64,000 nt of DNA from Candidatus Magnetominusculus dajiuhuensis (GTDB lineage: Bacteria; Nitrospirota; Thermodesulfovibrionia; Thermodesulfovibrionales; Magnetobacteriaceae). How positions within the stretch are numbered: the first letter of the stretch is position 1; every line of letters begins with the position of its first letter. Below, piece after piece: positions 33,061 to 42,740 of the stretch. The position numbers were made by a program, and so were the translations under genes. The DNA lies in contig JADFXP010000006.1 of assembly GCA_015233465.1 (NCBI GenBank), forward strand, positions 1 through 64,000, given 5' to 3'. The notes beneath the pieces were generated by a model. The model did not search any database, was not told where the DNA came from, and saw nothing but the letters and a program-made list of their open reading frames with translations.

Positions 33061-34722
33061 TCATTTATTTAATAATTGACGCGCATGTTTTAGTGAAATA
33101 TCTGTCTCAGTACCGCTCAGCATTCTGGCAATCTCTTGCTCCCTCTGAACATCCTTTAGGGTTTTTACGGTTATTTTCACCCTATCTCCGCTTACATCCT
33201 TTATAACCTTCAGATGATTATCTGCCTTTGCAGCTATCTGAGGCAGATGCGTTATACATAATACCTGATGATTCCTTGAAATTTCCTTTAACTTTTCGCC
33301 GACAACCTCAGCAGTCTCTCCGCCGATTCCAGCGTCTACCTCATCAAATATTAACACAGGTATGTTATCAAATTCTGCAAAAATTGCCTTTAATCCAAGC
33401 ATTACCCTTGATAATTCCCCGCCAGAAGCAGTTTTTTGTATCGGCCGCTCAGGCATTCCCGGATTTGCTGAAAATAAATATTCAATATTATCAATTCCTG
33501 TCCTTTGAAATCTATAACTTTCTTGATCATCGGTATTTTGTATCAAATGTATATTAAAACTTGCCTTTTCAAATGACAATTCTTTGAGAATTTCTTGTAT
33601 TTTTTTTGAGAGAATGAGAGCTGTTTCCTTTCTTTTTTTTGACAGAGCTAATGCTGTGTCAGTTAGGTCTTCTTTTATTTTTATAAGGCTGTCAGTAAGT
33701 TCTAATAATGAATCTTCAGCATGTATTAGCACTTGAAGTTCAGACTCAGCAGAACTTAAAGATTCCTTGATTTCCTTAATATCTGAACCGTATTTTTTCT
33801 GTAATCTTCTAATTAAAGTTAAACGATCTTCTACCTCTTCAAGTCTTTCTGGTGAGAGTTCTATAGATTCTTTATATCCTCGCAAACCAAGATGTAGTTC
33901 ACTGAGTAAAGATACTACCTGATTTGACATCTCTAACATCTCAAAAGTTTCAGAATCAATCTCTGAAAGTTTGGAAAGATTATTTACAACCTTTGAGAGT
34001 GAATCATTTATTGAATTATTGGCGCTATAAAGCAAACTATAGGTGTCTTCGCTTAATTGCTTTATGCTAGAAAGATTAGAGAGTATTTTTTGCTGTTCCA
34101 TTAGATGTTCCAACTCATTATCTTCTAATGAGGCAGAAGAAATTTCCGTTATCTGATATTTTAAAAAATCTATCCTCTGATTTTTTTGTTTTAAATTTTC
34201 AGATAAAGTCTCTATTTGCTCTTTGGTAGAATTATATTCTGTAAAGAGGATTGTATAAGCGGTTAAAATATCCGCAGTATGCCCAAATGTATCAAGGAGT
34301 CTTAATTGTGTATCCGTTGAGAGCAGGCTTTGATTTTCAAACTGGCTGTGAATATCAACCAAGGTCTTGCCAATTTCAGCGAGTGTCTGGGTATTTACTG
34401 CTGAGTCATTTATATATGAGCGGTTTTTACCGCTTTGTGAAAGCGTGCGTCTTAAAAAAATCCCCTCAGATGTATCTATAGACAATTTACTCGTTACAGG
34501 ATTTTCTATAGATGTCTCAAAAAAAGCAGATACTGTTGCTGCAGAACTGCCTTGCCTGATCATATCCTGCTGTGCCCTTTGTCCAAGCACCAATCCTAAG
34601 GCATCTACAATTATAGACTTTCCTGCCCCTGTCTCTCCTGTCAGGACATTCAGCCCCTCTGAGAGTTCAATCCTTATGTCATCAATGACGGTTAAGTCTT
34701 TTATAGTTATCTCTCTGAGCAT
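33061..34722 (-). CDS. recN: DNA repair ATPase RecN
   Basis: This 553-residue SMC-like ATPase has Walker A GETGAGKS (about 29-36), a central coiled coil (about 150-370), signature ASGGELSRVMLGLKAI and Walker B PVLIFDEVDAGIGG near the C-terminus. It acts in double-strand break repair by recombination. Length and motifs match the family. It follows the 94-residue membrane protein by 16 bp and precedes the ferredoxin, so it lies inside a run of short-spaced minus-strand genes. Confidence 0.96.
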   Translation of the reverse strand: MLREITIKDLTVIDDIRIELSEGLNVLTGETGAGKSIIVDALGLVLGQRAQQDMIRQGSSAATVSAFFETSIENPVTSKLSIDTSEGIFLRRTLSQSGKNRSYINDSAVNTQTLAEIGKTLVDIHSQFENQSLLSTDTQLRLLDTFGHTADILTAYTILFTEYNSTKEQIETLSENLKQKNQRIDFLKYQITEISSASLEDNELEHLMEQQKILSNLSSIKQLSEDTYSLLYSANNSINDSLSKVVNNLSKLSEIDSETFEMLEMSNQVVSLLSELHLGLRGYKESIELSPERLEEVEDRLTLIRRLQKKYGSDIKEIKESLSSAESELQVLIHAEDSLLELTDSLIKIKEDLTDTALALSKKRKETALILSKKIQEILKELSFEKASFNIHLIQNTDDQESYRFQRTGIDNIEYLFSANPGMPERPIQKTASGGELSRVMLGLKAIFAEFDNIPVLIFDEVDAGIGGETAEVVGEKLKEISRNHQVLCITHLPQIAAKADNHLKVIKDVSGDRVKITVKTLKDVQREQEIARMLSGTETDISLKHARQLLNK

Positions 34723-34738
34723 TTGGAATGAAAAAACT

Positions 34739-35023
34739 TTACTTTTTAACTTCTTGCGGATTATTTTGTGTCTTTGTCATAGAGACATCGGATGATAATA
34801 CATTTAATTCTCTCTTTAATTCATTTTGCTGAAACAACATCTGGTTTATCAACACATTATTTTCTTTTGTCTGAAAGTAAGTCCCTAAAGAAAATAATAT
34901 ACACAGTAATACAAGTATCGTAAGTAGAACAATAGAAAATGTATTACAATGACTATGTTGTTTGATTTTCTTCTTATATTCAGAACTATGCAGTTCCTCT
35001 TCAAGTTTTGTTAGATCGCTCAA
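34739..35023 (-). CDS. Small membrane protein with coiled coil, unknown
   Basis: This 94-residue protein has a hydrophilic N-terminus, one transmembrane helix (about 28-50: [22 protein letters not shown]), then a heptad-like stretch ([20 protein letters not shown]) outside. The start ATG overlaps the AMMECR1 stop by 4 bp. I do not recognise it. The topology resembles small scaffold or FtsL/B-like proteins, but that is only a shape comparison. Confidence 0.65.
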   Translation of the reverse strand: MSDLTKLEEELHSSEYKKKIKQHSHCNTFSIVLLTILVLLCILFSLGTYFQTKENNVLINQMLFQQNELKRELNVLSSDVSMTKTQNNPQEVKK

Positions 35024-35541
35024 CGGTATCTTTTCACCTTAAATTTATATATCGTAATATCACTTTTTAATGGTGATATTCCAGCCTTCATCTTTGCAAT
35101 CCTTAATTGTTCACTAACAGTATCTACACCTTCAAGATCAGGTAACAATAATCCTCGTTTTTGATTATACCCTTGCCCCTCTGCAACAATAACCCCATAG
35201 TTTTTGGGATCAAGTTCAGATATATCATTTACTTCCTCTGGCGGCGTTAGAACATCAACTGAATACTCCAAAGTTGATAGTTCATCAGTCCTTACAGGGT
35301 CAAATCGCGGGTCTTTGGTTGAAGATGAGAGGGCATTATCTATTATCTCTTGAGCTACATTTTTGGTTACTGGAGAAAATGTACCGATACATCCTCGCAG
35401 CTGGCCGTGTTTTTTAAGAGAAACAAAGACACCCGCTTGTTCCTTCATCTCTGGAATAAGATTATCAGGCACTGCAATCTTTTTCCCAGACTTAATATAT
35501 TCTTCTATCGCATTTTTTGCTAAGATGACTAAAGGGTGCAT
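35020..35541 (-). CDS. amrA: AMMECR1-domain protein (AmmeMemoRadiSam system protein A)
   Basis: This 173-residue protein matches AMMECR1: [21 protein letters not shown] (about 32-52), [12 protein letters not shown] and [19 protein letters not shown]. In many anaerobes it is encoded with an MEMO protein and a radical SAM protein. Neither partner is adjacent here, since the radical SAM gene at 31.2 kb is a B12 type. Biochemical function is unclear. The 240 bp upstream (35542-35781) contain a decayed palindromic repeat and no gene. Confidence 0.9.
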   Translation of the reverse strand: MHPLVILAKNAIEEYIKSGKKIAVPDNLIPEMKEQAGVFVSLKKHGQLRGCIGTFSPVTKNVAQEIIDNALSSSTKDPRFDPVRTDELSTLEYSVDVLTPPEEVNDISELDPKNYGVIVAEGQGYNQKRGLLLPDLEGVDTVSEQLRIAKMKAGISPLKSDITIYKFKVKRYR

Positions 35542-35781
35542 TGATTATTAATATTTCTCCTTGTCTTTATATATCCTTTTATATTATCCGTAGAGGCAAC
35601 CATTGTGGTACCCCTGCCGTTATCATTGATAATTATTTAACTTTTAACCCTAAACATTAAGTTCAATCTAAAATATTGAACCAACATTAATCAGTAATAT
35701 GAACTTTTAGGCTCAAGTTACGTGTCTTGAACCTGCTGTAATTCAGATGTCATCTGACGATAATGGGTGTCGTCCCACAAC

Positions 35782-36783
35782 TCATTTCTTTCTCTGAAGA
35801 CAATAATCGGTCATTACAAAGAGAGCATCTTTTTGCGGGGAGTCTGGAAATACCGACAACTCATTCCTTGCGCTTTCTACAATGCTTTTTGCCTTATCCA
35901 TTGCTTTATCAATTATATTATATTTTGCAAATAATTTAAGCATTCTCTTGAGGTCTTTTTCAATTAATTGAGGATTTTTATGATTGCGGTTTTGTATTAT
36001 AAGATCTGTAATCTCTTTTTTCTCATCAGCATTAGCTATCTCTAATAAATAAATAAGCGGCAGCGTAATCTTGCCTTCATCAAGGTCTTTACCAAGAGAT
36101 TTACCAAGTTCTTCTTCGTCTGCCTCAAAATCCAATATATCATCATATATCTGAAATGCCACTCCTGCCTTTAGACCATATTGCGTTAAAGCAGCAAGTT
36201 CTTTATCTTTAAAACTTCCAAGTAATCCGCCTATCTTGCAAGCAGTTGAAAAAAGCGAACCTGTTTTATACGCTATTATGGTTAAATAATCAGCCTCTGC
36301 AATATCAGGATCTCCGCTTTTTTGAAGTTGAATTAGCTCACCTTCTGTCATCTTCATAATTGACTGCGCAAGGGCTTCTATGATTGCAAGATTCTTTTGG
36401 GCTACTGAAAGGGCAAGGGCATGCGCATAAATAAAATCTCCAACAAGTATTACAGTCTGATTGCCCCAAATTGAATGAGAAGCTGGACTTCCACGTCTTG
36501 TATCTGCTCCGTCAACTACATCATCATGAAGTAGAGACGCAGTATGAATTGCCTCTATTACACTTGCCAAGACAAGCCGTTCTTTATCTTTATATCCTGC
36601 AATCTCAGCGCATAATATTAAAAATAAAGGCCTAAGACGTTTACCGCCTTTTTCAATTAGATGGCTGCCTATAAGTGGTATCAAGACAGAGTCGCTCTTA
36701 AAAATATTACGAAGCTCCTCTTCTACCATAATTAACTGGCCTTCAAATTGCTTAAAAATCTTCTGAACATCTGTATTAATCAT
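35782..36783 (-). CDS. ispB: Polyprenyl diphosphate synthase (IspB/HepT type)
   Basis: This 333-residue trans-prenyltransferase has the first Asp-rich motif LLHDDVVDGADTRRG (about 87-101) and the second YDDILDFEADEEELGKS. GGKRLRPLF is the IPP-binding segment. It elongates allylic diphosphates to long-chain polyprenyl diphosphate for menaquinone or ubiquinone tails. This fits the UbiA-type prenyltransferase encoded at 61.4 kb. It is 10 bp downstream of mtnA. Confidence 0.92.
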   Translation of the reverse strand: MINTDVQKIFKQFEGQLIMVEEELRNIFKSDSVLIPLIGSHLIEKGGKRLRPLFLILCAEIAGYKDKERLVLASVIEAIHTASLLHDDVVDGADTRRGSPASHSIWGNQTVILVGDFIYAHALALSVAQKNLAIIEALAQSIMKMTEGELIQLQKSGDPDIAEADYLTIIAYKTGSLFSTACKIGGLLGSFKDKELAALTQYGLKAGVAFQIYDDILDFEADEEELGKSLGKDLDEGKITLPLIYLLEIANADEKKEITDLIIQNRNHKNPQLIEKDLKRMLKLFAKYNIIDKAMDKAKSIVESARNELSVFPDSPQKDALFVMTDYCLQRKK

Positions 36784-36793
36784 AAGGAGTTCA

Positions 36794-37855
36794 TCACATT
36801 ATCCTATATTTAGTGAAGTCAATGGATTTATCTGAAAGAATATGCAAGTCCGTAGGCTTAAATGCGCCTTTTTCTGTAATTATTGCAGTTATATATTTAG
36901 CAGGCGTAACATCAAAGGCAATATTTTTTACCATGACATCTACTGGAGCTATTGGACAAATTCCTGAAATATTAGTGACCTCCTCAGGACACCTTTCTTC
37001 AATTGGAATTTGATCCCCATGAGTTAAATTAAAATCTATACTGCTTATCGGTGCAGCTACATAAAAAGGGATATTATGAACACTTGCCAAAACTGCTACA
37101 GAATATGTCCCAATCTTGTTAGCCACATCCCCATTTTTAACGGTTCTATCTGTCCCAACAATACAGAGATTGATCTCGCCCTTTTTCATTAATGCCCCAG
37201 CTGTATTATCAGTAATTAAGGTTACAGGGATATTATCCTGCATCAATTCCCAAGCCGTAAGCCTTGCACCTTGCAGTATTGGTCTGGTCTCATCTGCTAT
37301 TACATGAATGATTTTACCTTGTTCGTGAGCAACTCTTATAGGGGCTGTGGCAGTTCCATAACCACCTGTAGCCAAAGAGCCCGCGTTACAATGAGTTAAT
37401 ATAATATCTCCGTCTTTTATAAACTGAGCGCCCCACTCACCTATCTGGCGATTAATCCTTATATCTTCTTCCAAAATATCTTGAGACTCTTTAATGGTTA
37501 ATTCCTTGAGTTCTAAAATAGTTTTATCCCTATTTTTCAAAAGCATTGCATCCATTCTATTGACTGCCCATTGAATATTGACCGCAGTAGGTCTAGAATC
37601 AACCAATGCCTTATAAACAGGCTGTAATTCTTTTATAAATTCTTCAAAATTAGAGGCATGTATATCTTGACACCCAATAGCAACACCCATTGCCGCAGCA
37701 ATACCTATTGCAGGAGCGCCTCTAATACTCAACCTTTTTATACAGTCAACTACTGTAAGATAATTTGTGCAATCTATATAAATTACCTCATGAGGGAGTT
37801 TAGTTTGATCAAGAATGCTGACCTTTGAATCTTTCCAATTGATTGTGCTTACCAT
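36794..37855 (-). CDS. mtnA: S-methyl-5-thioribose-1-phosphate isomerase
   Basis: This 353-residue protein belongs to the eIF-2B-like isomerase family: RGAPAIGIAAAMGVAIG, the catalytic Cys in LTHCNAGSLATGGYGTA (near 163) and the Asp in GTDRTVKNGDVANKIGT (near 243). It acts in methionine salvage from methylthioadenosine. No other salvage gene is present. The region 37856-38079 upstream contains AT-rich short repeats and a family B palindrome. Confidence 0.95.
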   Translation of the reverse strand: MVSTINWKDSKVSILDQTKLPHEVIYIDCTNYLTVVDCIKRLSIRGAPAIGIAAAMGVAIGCQDIHASNFEEFIKELQPVYKALVDSRPTAVNIQWAVNRMDAMLLKNRDKTILELKELTIKESQDILEEDIRINRQIGEWGAQFIKDGDIILTHCNAGSLATGGYGTATAPIRVAHEQGKIIHVIADETRPILQGARLTAWELMQDNIPVTLITDNTAGALMKKGEINLCIVGTDRTVKNGDVANKIGTYSVAVLASVHNIPFYVAAPISSIDFNLTHGDQIPIEERCPEEVTNISGICPIAPVDVMVKNIAFDVTPAKYITAIITEKGAFKPTDLHILSDKSIDFTKYRIM

Positions 37856-38023
37856 TAGTATTAATCCCTTAATAAATTATAGATTTATGTTTATAGATTT
37901 TAGATTTATGTTTAAACGTTTTATCTTTTAAAACATAAATCAGCAATATTAAATTATAAATTAAATTATAACTGCCTGACCGATAAAAGTCAATTAAATA
38001 GGTATTTTAATAATAATTTAGTT

Positions 38024-38051
38024 GTAGGGGCACGATGCATCGTGCCCCTAC
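38024..38051. repeat. Family B palindrome (perfect, 28 bp)
   Basis: GTAGGGGCACGATG is followed by its exact reverse complement. It lies between the HNH nuclease stop and mtnA. The palindromic centre (ATGCAT) differs from TTGCAA at 9079 and CTGCAG at 6979, yet pairing is conserved. Confidence 0.9.
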
Positions 38052-38079
38052 GTCTTAACCCGCATCATTAATGAACAAA

Positions 38080-38436
38080 TCAATTATCATTTAAAATATC
38101 GCCAAGTAACCCCCTGCTATGCTCGTCATCATGACAATAAACACAAAGATTTTCCCAATTTGAACCGTCTGCTGGATTATAATCATGGTTGCCGTCTTTA
38201 TGATGAACTGTCAGCAGATGTCTTTCTTTAGGCTCAAACTCTTTACCGCACTTTGCGCAGATCAGTCCATTGATTTTCAGCGATTGTTCCCTATAATCAC
38301 TCTTTGGAATTATTTTCTTTAATTCTTTTACTATCTCAGAGGCAGATTTAACTGCGTTAGATTTATTAATAATCTTACTTGGCTTGCTTAGTTTACTTGT
38401 CTTTCTTGGATCTCTTCCAAATCGAGGGTCTTTCAT
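38080..38436 (-). CDS. HNH endonuclease-like protein (YajD family)
   Basis: This 118-residue protein has a basic, Ser/Lys-rich N-terminal half and a C-terminal HNH domain with CAKCGKEF, TVHHKDGNHDYNPADG and NLCVYCHDDEH. The two CxxC pairs bind structural zinc and the HH...N...H residues form the metal-dependent nuclease core, as in YajD. Biological role is unknown. It stands alone between repeats and a sensor kinase gene. Confidence 0.85.
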   Translation of the reverse strand: MKDPRFGRDPRKTSKLSKPSKIINKSNAVKSASEIVKELKKIIPKSDYREQSLKINGLICAKCGKEFEPKERHLLTVHHKDGNHDYNPADGSNWENLCVYCHDDEHSRGLLGDILNDN

Positions 38437-38578
38437 AAAATTTTCCTATATAGTATTAATATCATCTTGTTTATTATAAACTAAAACATATATTAAAATA
38501 TATTTTAGATTTATAATTTTAGATTTAAAAACAAAAAAACCTTAAAGTCTTTTGCTTTTTTCATCTTTAGATAATAAA

Positions 38579-39754
38579 TTATAGATTACACTTAAATTCC
38601 ATAACAAACATTGCCCCATTTTCAATATTTTCTGCCCGTAATTTGCCCTCCATATTTCTTTCAACGATTATTTTAGACATATAGAGTCCAATACCAGTGC
38701 CTTCATTTTTTGTAGTAATATATGGAGCAAATAATTTCTCTAATATAGGAGTTGGGATACCGCCCCCATTATCCATAACCTTCACTACTGCCATATCATT
38801 AACTTTAGATAGTTCTATTGAGATAAACGCATTTTCATTATCTTTAAATAAATTTCTCTTTCGTTTTTCTATTATAGCGTCTTTTGCATTAATTATTAAA
38901 TTAAGCGCTGCTTGTTTGAATTCATTTGGACAACCTATCACCATTAAATCAGAATTGCTAGTACAGGTTAAACTCAATTGTATATCAATCTTTTTTATAA
39001 GATCATAAAAGATGTCAATTATCTCTTGAGCTGCAAGATTTATTGAAAATGGTATTTTAAGTTTGCTCGGTTTAAAAAAATTCCTGAAATCATCAATAGT
39101 ATTTGACATAAAACTAATATATTCCATTGTGGATTTCACGGCTTTTTTTATATATTCCTTATCTAATTCTCCAAAATTAAACGCTTCCTCTAAGTCCTGT
39201 ATTACTAAACTTATACCATTAAGCGGCTGCCTCCATTGATGTGCTATAACGCCTATCATCTCGCCCATAGCAGCCATCTTAGACTGTTGTATAAGCATAA
39301 GCTCATTTTGTTTAATAGTCTCTACTGCCTCAATAACCCTTTTTTCAAGACTATTGTTTAATTCCTTTAATTTCATCTCCATACTATGCTTATATAAAGC
39401 CAGCTCAATAGTAATATGCAGTTCTTTTTCATTAAATGGTTTGATAAGATACCCAAAAGGCTCAGTTATCTTCGCCCGATTAACCAGCTTATCATTAACA
39501 TTTGCCGTTATGTATATTATAGGGATGTATGAAAAAGAATGTATCTGCTCTGCTATTTCTATGCCGTCAATCCCCTCTCCAAGATATATATCCATCAGAA
39601 TTATATCGGGCTTTTCAGACTTTACACTCTCAATAGCGTCTTCACCAGATGATACAATAGAAGTGACTATATAACCTTTATTTTGCAGAAAGGTCTTTAT
39701 ATTATTAGCAATAATAAATTCATCTTCAACAATTAGGCATTTTACATCTTCCAT
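38579..39754 (-). CDS. Hybrid response regulator-histidine kinase (REC-HisKA-HATPase)
   Basis: This 391-residue cytoplasmic protein has an N-terminal receiver (1-120; Asp in DIILMDIYLGEGIDG near 56), a coiled coil, and a kinase module. The kinase has the phospho-acceptor His in GVIAHQWRQPLN (near 172) and ATP-binding boxes NAKDAI and DNGGGIPTPILEKLF, GTGIGLYMSK. It is separated by one base from the 874-residue sensor kinase gene, so the two most likely form one signalling pair, with the REC domain receiving phosphate from the membrane kinase. Confidence 0.92.
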   Translation of the reverse strand: MEDVKCLIVEDEFIIANNIKTFLQNKGYIVTSIVSSGEDAIESVKSEKPDIILMDIYLGEGIDGIEIAEQIHSFSYIPIIYITANVNDKLVNRAKITEPFGYLIKPFNEKELHITIELALYKHSMEMKLKELNNSLEKRVIEAVETIKQNELMLIQQSKMAAMGEMIGVIAHQWRQPLNGISLVIQDLEEAFNFGELDKEYIKKAVKSTMEYISFMSNTIDDFRNFFKPSKLKIPFSINLAAQEIIDIFYDLIKKIDIQLSLTCTSNSDLMVIGCPNEFKQAALNLIINAKDAIIEKRKRNLFKDNENAFISIELSKVNDMAVVKVMDNGGGIPTPILEKLFAPYITTKNEGTGIGLYMSKIIVERNMEGKLRAENIENGAMFVMEFKCNL

Positions 39755-39755
39755 A

Positions 39756-42380
39756 TTAATTAGCCTTTTCTTTTCGTATTTTTTCTTTAAACCTTACCTT
39801 AAACTCAGTACCATTATCCCTATTTAATTCAATCTCACCCCTAAGCTGCGTTTCGGCTATTCCAACTATCAACTGCCAGCCCAGTGATTTGGTATTTCTA
39901 ATATCAATATCCTCAGGAATTCCTATACCGCTGTCTCTAATGATTAACTCAATTCTGCCGTCAGAGATATAGTGCATACCAATATGTATCTTTCCCTCTC
40001 CATTATCAGGAAAGGCATATTTTAAGATATTCGTAATAAGCTCATTTATTAATAATCCGCATGGAACCGCAGTATCTATTCCTAAATAAACCTTATCAAC
40101 TTCAATACTGACTTTAATTTTCTCTATATTTATACAATAACTATGTATAATTTCATTTATAAGATTATTAATATAGTCGTTAAAATCAATAGTAGCTAAG
40201 TCTTTAGACTGATATAATTTTTCATGTATCAATGCCATTGATCTTATTCTATCCTCACTTTCCTTAAACAACTCAATATGTTTTTCATCTGTTATAATAT
40301 TTCTTTGCAGACTTAATAAACTTGTAACTATGAATAAATTGTTCTTAACTCTATGATGTATTTCACCAAGCAGCAATTCTTTTTCCTTTAAAGATACCAA
40401 TAGATTATTCTCTAATTTTTTTCTTATAGAAATATCCTCTACAATACTTAAAAAATATCTTGGTTGACCTATTGAGTCTTTAATCAGACTCAAGGTTAAA
40501 TTTACCCATAAGATTGAATGATCACTTATAATCAAACGCGTTTCTATTGTGAATGATATACCCCTTCCGTCAAGAAGATTTTTTAAATTATCCGAATATT
40601 TTTCATACTCAACTTTATCTATAATATCCTGCCAAAGAGAATTCATAAGTTCATCAGATGAATAACCTAATATATCGCAAAAACTCTGATTTACCTTTAT
40701 AAATCTTCCACTGCGGTCAGAATGAACAACCCCTACGGCTGCATTTTCAAAGGTAAGCCTATAGAATTCTTCACTCTCAAATAATTTAATAGCTGACATC
40801 TTACGATCGATCACAGTTGCAATAGTATTAGCAATTGAAATTAAGAATTTTTCCTCAACATCATTTCTTACAGTCCCTTCTTTTACATAAAAATTTAAAA
40901 CCCCTAAAAGATTTTCTCCAAAGATTATTGGGATTATATAATGACCATGAGGTTTAATATCCTTACATAATGTGTCGTGTTCAGGGAGTATAGAATCCAT
41001 AAAAATCACTTTACGTGATAGAGCAGATCTTCCACAAAGACAGGTACCAAATTTTATCTTTTGACAAGTTTGTTCTACTTCTTTACAAAGACCAATCTTT
41101 ACTATCATTTCTAAGGTTTCAAAATCATTGTCACACAAAAAGATTGCGCCTTTTCCTTCTCCTGATAAACAAGTCAGATTTAATAATTTTGAAAGGATTT
41201 GATTTAAAACTTCTTCAAGTGAATGATTTTCTGTCGCAATAAGTAGAATATTCCTCAGAGTATTTTGAAGGAGATAATTCATTTCTATTATTTCTTTAGC
41301 CTTTAATAAACTATTGGTTCTCTCCCTAACAGTTAATTCTAATTGATTATTATGATATTTTAAGACCTTATCAATCCTGCTTAAAACCCTATAAAAAAAC
41401 CAGACTAATAACATTACGATAAATAAACAAATCATCACAAATAAAGAAAATATTGTAATATCTTCTCTAAATCTTTTTGTATATTGATCTGAAATAATCA
41501 TAATGCCAACCTCTTTACCGCTTGCATCTATAAGAGGAAACCATCCAATATTATGTTTATCATCCTTAGAGGATTCTAAAAGATATGTAGTTTGTCGTTT
41601 ATAACTATTATTAGAAAACATCCGAATAAGACTTTGAGGAACATTTGCAGCAGAAGAACTTTCAATAACATAATCTGGAAATATATCCCAATTACTTGAA
41701 TATCCAAGCATCTTCATACCTGATTTCCAGTAAGTTTGATTAAGAAAATTTTTTTTAATCAATACATAGGATTTAACCTCAAGGGTTTCTTCAATCCTAT
41801 GGAAAACGTGATTAATATCTTCGCCTATTTCAATATATCCAATCAATTTATCCTTAACATACCATGGAACAATAACTCTTAAGGTAAATGTACCTAACAG
41901 GCCAAGCTCTAAACCATAGAAAATCTTGTGTGTTTTTTCTGCCTGTTGAATTGTGTAACGATTAATCTTATCATTAAAATATTTGATATTATGATAACGA
42001 ATAAGGACAATATGCTCAGGATCAATCAATGTAAAATGTGAAAGATCGTATTTAGATTGTAATATCTTAAATATAGGCTCACCAATACGTTTAAGACTGT
42101 CATAGTCTTTATTTATTAATGCAGTCTCTAATTTAGGATCTTTAACAATAAATTCCAATAATCCTAGCAGGGTTTTAGCATCTTTTTCAATATCTTCTTT
42201 AAGTATATGTTCTGAAAAGTGTAACTTATTGGAGATATCTTGCTGCAGTTCTCTTTTTTTGTGAAAATAAAATAGTGTAATAGTTATAAAAAAAAGAAAA
42301 AGAAATACAAATAGCAAAAGAGGGAGTAACTTGGAAACAAGACTCTTTTCAATCAATTTCTCATCTATATAATGATCCAT
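39756..42380 (-). CDS. Membrane sensor histidine kinase (Cache-like, GAF, PAS, HisKA_2)
   Basis: This 874-residue protein has a helix at about 17-37, a large extracytoplasmic sensor of dCache-like appearance (about 40-310) and a second helix (about 314-336). GAF (about 385-545) and PAS (about 555-680) domains follow. The kinase domain has LLGEIHHRVKNNLF (His near 672), typical of HisKA_2, and an HATPase with LINELITNILKYAF and RDSGIGIPEDIDI. It probably senses a small ligand. The downstream REC-kinase is its likely partner. The TGA of this gene is one base from the next start region. Confidence 0.9.
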   Translation of the reverse strand: MDHYIDEKLIEKSLVSKLLPLLLFVFLFLFFITITLFYFHKKRELQQDISNKLHFSEHILKEDIEKDAKTLLGLLEFIVKDPKLETALINKDYDSLKRIGEPIFKILQSKYDLSHFTLIDPEHIVLIRYHNIKYFNDKINRYTIQQAEKTHKIFYGLELGLLGTFTLRVIVPWYVKDKLIGYIEIGEDINHVFHRIEETLEVKSYVLIKKNFLNQTYWKSGMKMLGYSSNWDIFPDYVIESSSAANVPQSLIRMFSNNSYKRQTTYLLESSKDDKHNIGWFPLIDASGKEVGIMIISDQYTKRFREDITIFSLFVMICLFIVMLLVWFFYRVLSRIDKVLKYHNNQLELTVRERTNSLLKAKEIIEMNYLLQNTLRNILLIATENHSLEEVLNQILSKLLNLTCLSGEGKGAIFLCDNDFETLEMIVKIGLCKEVEQTCQKIKFGTCLCGRSALSRKVIFMDSILPEHDTLCKDIKPHGHYIIPIIFGENLLGVLNFYVKEGTVRNDVEEKFLISIANTIATVIDRKMSAIKLFESEEFYRLTFENAAVGVVHSDRSGRFIKVNQSFCDILGYSSDELMNSLWQDIIDKVEYEKYSDNLKNLLDGRGISFTIETRLIISDHSILWVNLTLSLIKDSIGQPRYFLSIVEDISIRKKLENNLLVSLKEKELLLGEIHHRVKNNLFIVTSLLSLQRNIITDEKHIELFKESEDRIRSMALIHEKLYQSKDLATIDFNDYINNLINEIIHSYCINIEKIKVSIEVDKVYLGIDTAVPCGLLINELITNILKYAFPDNGEGKIHIGMHYISDGRIELIIRDSGIGIPEDIDIRNTKSLGWQLIVGIAETQLRGEIELNRDNGTEFKVRFKEKIRKEKAN

Positions 42381-42525
42381 ATGAGCCCTCTCTATTTATC
42401 AATTGTAAATTATAACATAAATAAGTATTATTCAAATGCAATTATTGTGAATTTGTTGATACAGATTGACTTTATACCTTATTCATCATTAAAATTATAT
42501 ATAATAAATTCAGACGAGAAACTTA

Positions 42526-42705
42526 ATGGAAACTCTAAAGGAAAAAGCAATAAACTCTATCTCAAAGTTACCTGAATCTGCAGATATTGATGATATTATG
42601 TATAGACTTTACGTAATTGATAAAGTCAGAAAGGGACAAGAGGCTATACTAAATGGTCAGACAATATTTATTGAGTCATTAGAAAAAGAATTAAATTCAT
42701 GGTAA
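42526..42705 (+). CDS. Antitoxin-like protein of a decayed toxin-antitoxin locus
   Basis: This frame encodes 59 residues (METLKEKAINSISKL start, ELNSW end). It resembles RelB/addiction-module antitoxins in size and in the helical pattern LPESADIDDIMYRLYVID. The next frame, overlapping its last 7 bases, begins MVIWTIYAKNDFK in the manner of RelE/ParE toxins but stops after 13 residues. So the antitoxin remains while its toxin is broken. No ribosome site stands out. Confidence 0.55.
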   Translation: METLKEKAINSISKLPESADIDDIMYRLYVIDKVRKGQEAILNGQTIFIESLEKELNSW

Positions 42706-42740
42706 TATGGACGATTTATGCAAAAAATGACTTTAAATGA
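42699..42740 (+). pseudogene. Truncated RelE/ParE-like toxin start
   Basis: ATG at 42699 overlaps the antitoxin stop, the usual toxin position. Thirteen residues (MVIWTIYAKNDFK) match the family start, which typically continues into a long helix with KDL. A TGA follows. The following 90 bp do not restore a toxin frame, so the gene is cut by deletion or replacement. Confidence 0.45.

Noticed and set aside
37856-38079. AT-rich short repeats (tagatttatgttt) upstream of mtnA as a possible SAM-responsive riboswitch.
   Set aside because: No SAM riboswitch core helices or conserved G/A-rich loops are visible; only simple AT repeats and a family B palindrome.
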